The notes beneath the pieces were generated by a model. That model was not told the DNA's origin and searched no databases. It saw nothing but the letters and a program-made list of their open reading frames with translations. A stretch of DNA of 7,867 nucleotides from Lachnospiraceae bacterium (GTDB lineage: Bacteria > Bacillota > Clostridia > Lachnospirales > Lachnospiraceae). Position 1 is the stretch's first letter. Each line of letters begins with the position of its first letter. The stretch lies in the NCBI GenBank assembly GCA_003488445.1, contig DNLO01000141.1, positions 1 to 7,867 of the forward strand, read 5' to 3'. Position numbers and translations under genes: made by a program. Of this stretch, positions 6,954-7,867 are shown piece by piece.

Positions 6954-7867
6954 GCTCCTGCTGTCTGCTCAGCCTCCTCTGCAGGTGTAGATGCAGCAGT
7001 TTCCTTTATCTTAAGCTCGGTACCGTCTCTCATGCTTCCGTTCCAGGTGATTATCACCTTATCATCAGCCGAGATGCCGTCCGTGATCTCTACCGTCTCG
7101 TCATCCGAGATGCCCGTGGTCACGTCCACTCTTTTTGCCTTGCCATTCTCCGCTATATAGAGGAAAGCCTGATCCCCGTCGTAATATACGGAGTCTATGG
7201 GTACTGCCAGAGCATTGTCGGTTCTTCTTGTTATTGTCCTGATGGACACGCTGGAGCCTGCTATGAGCTCCGAGGAGCCCTGTCCCGTCACGGTCGCCTC
7301 CACCTTAAAGAGTCCCGTATCCGGATCTATGGTATCGTATACGCTCAGGATCTTTGCATCGTAGTCCTTTCCTTCCTTCGTGACCACTGCATCCGTCCCG
7401 GGCAGTATGTTCCTGGCCGTCTGCTCTGCCACGTAGAAGACCACCTTGCAGGGTGCATCGCTCTGTATGGTATAAGCAGGGCTCTGGTTCGAAGCCATGT
7501 TGTGAAGAGTGACATTGATAGCCGTGATGGTGCCGCTCACAGGGGCTACGACATTGGCATGCTCCAGGTTCAGCTTGGCCGACTCCAGCCCTGCCTGTGC
7601 GGTCTGCACTCCCGCTTTTGAGGTGGCAACAGAAGCATCGGCCCCCACATCGGAAGCATTTGCACCAACTGCCTGGGCATAAGCTCCGAACATAGTGGTG
7701 GTCCTGTCGTAGAGATAATAGTTGTCTCTCTTCTGGGCTGCGAGACCGTAGTCCTCTTCGCTCAGATAATAATCCAACTCTCTATTCTGAGCTGTCCTCT
7801 TAGCCTGATCCAGCTGGACCTCGGCGTTTTCAACTCTATCTTTTGCTGTTTCATAGTTTGCTTTCTG
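6938..7867 (-). CDS. RND/HlyD-type membrane fusion (adaptor) protein, C-terminal 309 residues, cut by the window edge
   Basis: The frame is open from the window edge, so the signal or anchor segment and the first half of the lipoyl domain are missing. The visible part starts in a long helical hairpin (fragment residues ~1-105, for example AKDRVENAEVQLDQAKR). It then shows the second lipoyl half-motif VVAPVSGTITAINV (~106-119), a beta-barrel region (~135-212) with PGTDAVV and DPDTGLFKVEATV, and a membrane-proximal domain (~213-290) with NALAVPIDSVY and DGISADDKVI. A short Ala/Glu/Thr-rich tail ends the protein. This order is that of adaptors that pair with RND pumps. The stop overlaps the permease start by four bases, so both are made from one transcript and should form one complex. 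A TTG at 7777 could be misread as a start, but the coiled-coil frame continues upstream of it. Confidence 0.93.
   Translation of the reverse strand, partial: QKANYETAKDRVENAEVQLDQAKRTAQNRELDYYLSEEDYGLAAQKRDNYYLYDRTTTMFGAYAQAVGANASDVGADASVATSKAGVQTAQAGLESAKLNLEHANVVAPVSGTITAINVTLHNMASNQSPAYTIQSDAPCKVVFYVAEQTARNILPGTDAVVTKEGKDYDAKILSVYDTIDPDTGLFKVEATVTGQGSSELIAGSSVSIRTITRRTDNALAVPIDSVYYDGDQAFLYIAENGKAKRVDVTTGISDDETVEITDGISADDKVIITWNGSMRDGTELKIKETAASTPAEEAEQTAGAGDIE

Noticed and set aside
6938..7777. Adaptor beginning at the TTG at 7777
   Set aside because: The frame stays open to the window edge with coiled-coil sequence upstream, and a lipoyl half and export signal would be missing from that start. 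It is an internal Leu.

Overview
This window looks like chromosomal DNA from an anaerobic Firmicute, most likely Lachnospiraceae. The grounds are protein style (a six-helix hybrid sensor kinase and an RND pump of the VDN/VNN type), GGAG ribosome sites, and frequent ATA (Ile) and AGA/AGG (Arg) codons. That placement is inference, because no marker gene is present. All convincing genes are on the minus strand, so transcription runs from high to low coordinates.

Layout in transcription order. (1) 7867-6938: the 3' part of an RND/HlyD-type membrane fusion (adaptor) protein, cut by the window edge. (2) 6941-3039: a 1300-residue protein joined to the adaptor gene by an ATGA overlap. Its first ~1000 residues are a complete RND permease. 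They are followed by a basic helical linker and an apparently intact sugar-phosphate nucleotidyltransferase domain. (3) 3023-2990: a strong intrinsic terminator, with an extended -10 promoter element directly behind it. (4) 2937-487: a hybrid sensor histidine kinase with six membrane segments, HisKA, HATPase_c, a degenerate receiver, a true receiver and HPt. (5) 485-1: the N-terminal, membrane-embedded part of a second sensor-like protein, one base after the kinase stop and cut by the window edge.

The window therefore holds two transcription units. One is an adaptor plus transporter-enzyme fusion, which probably exports something or remodels the envelope. The other is a pair of membrane signalling genes. 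The least ordinary item is the fusion of an RND permease to a cytosolic NDP-sugar-pyrophosphorylase-like domain. It may couple activation of a sugar or alcohol phosphate to export or envelope assembly. An in-frame ATG with Shine-Dalgarno-like sequence lies in the linker, so a free nucleotidyltransferase could also be made. Apart from the 101-base gap between the fusion gene and the kinase start, the window is essentially all coding.
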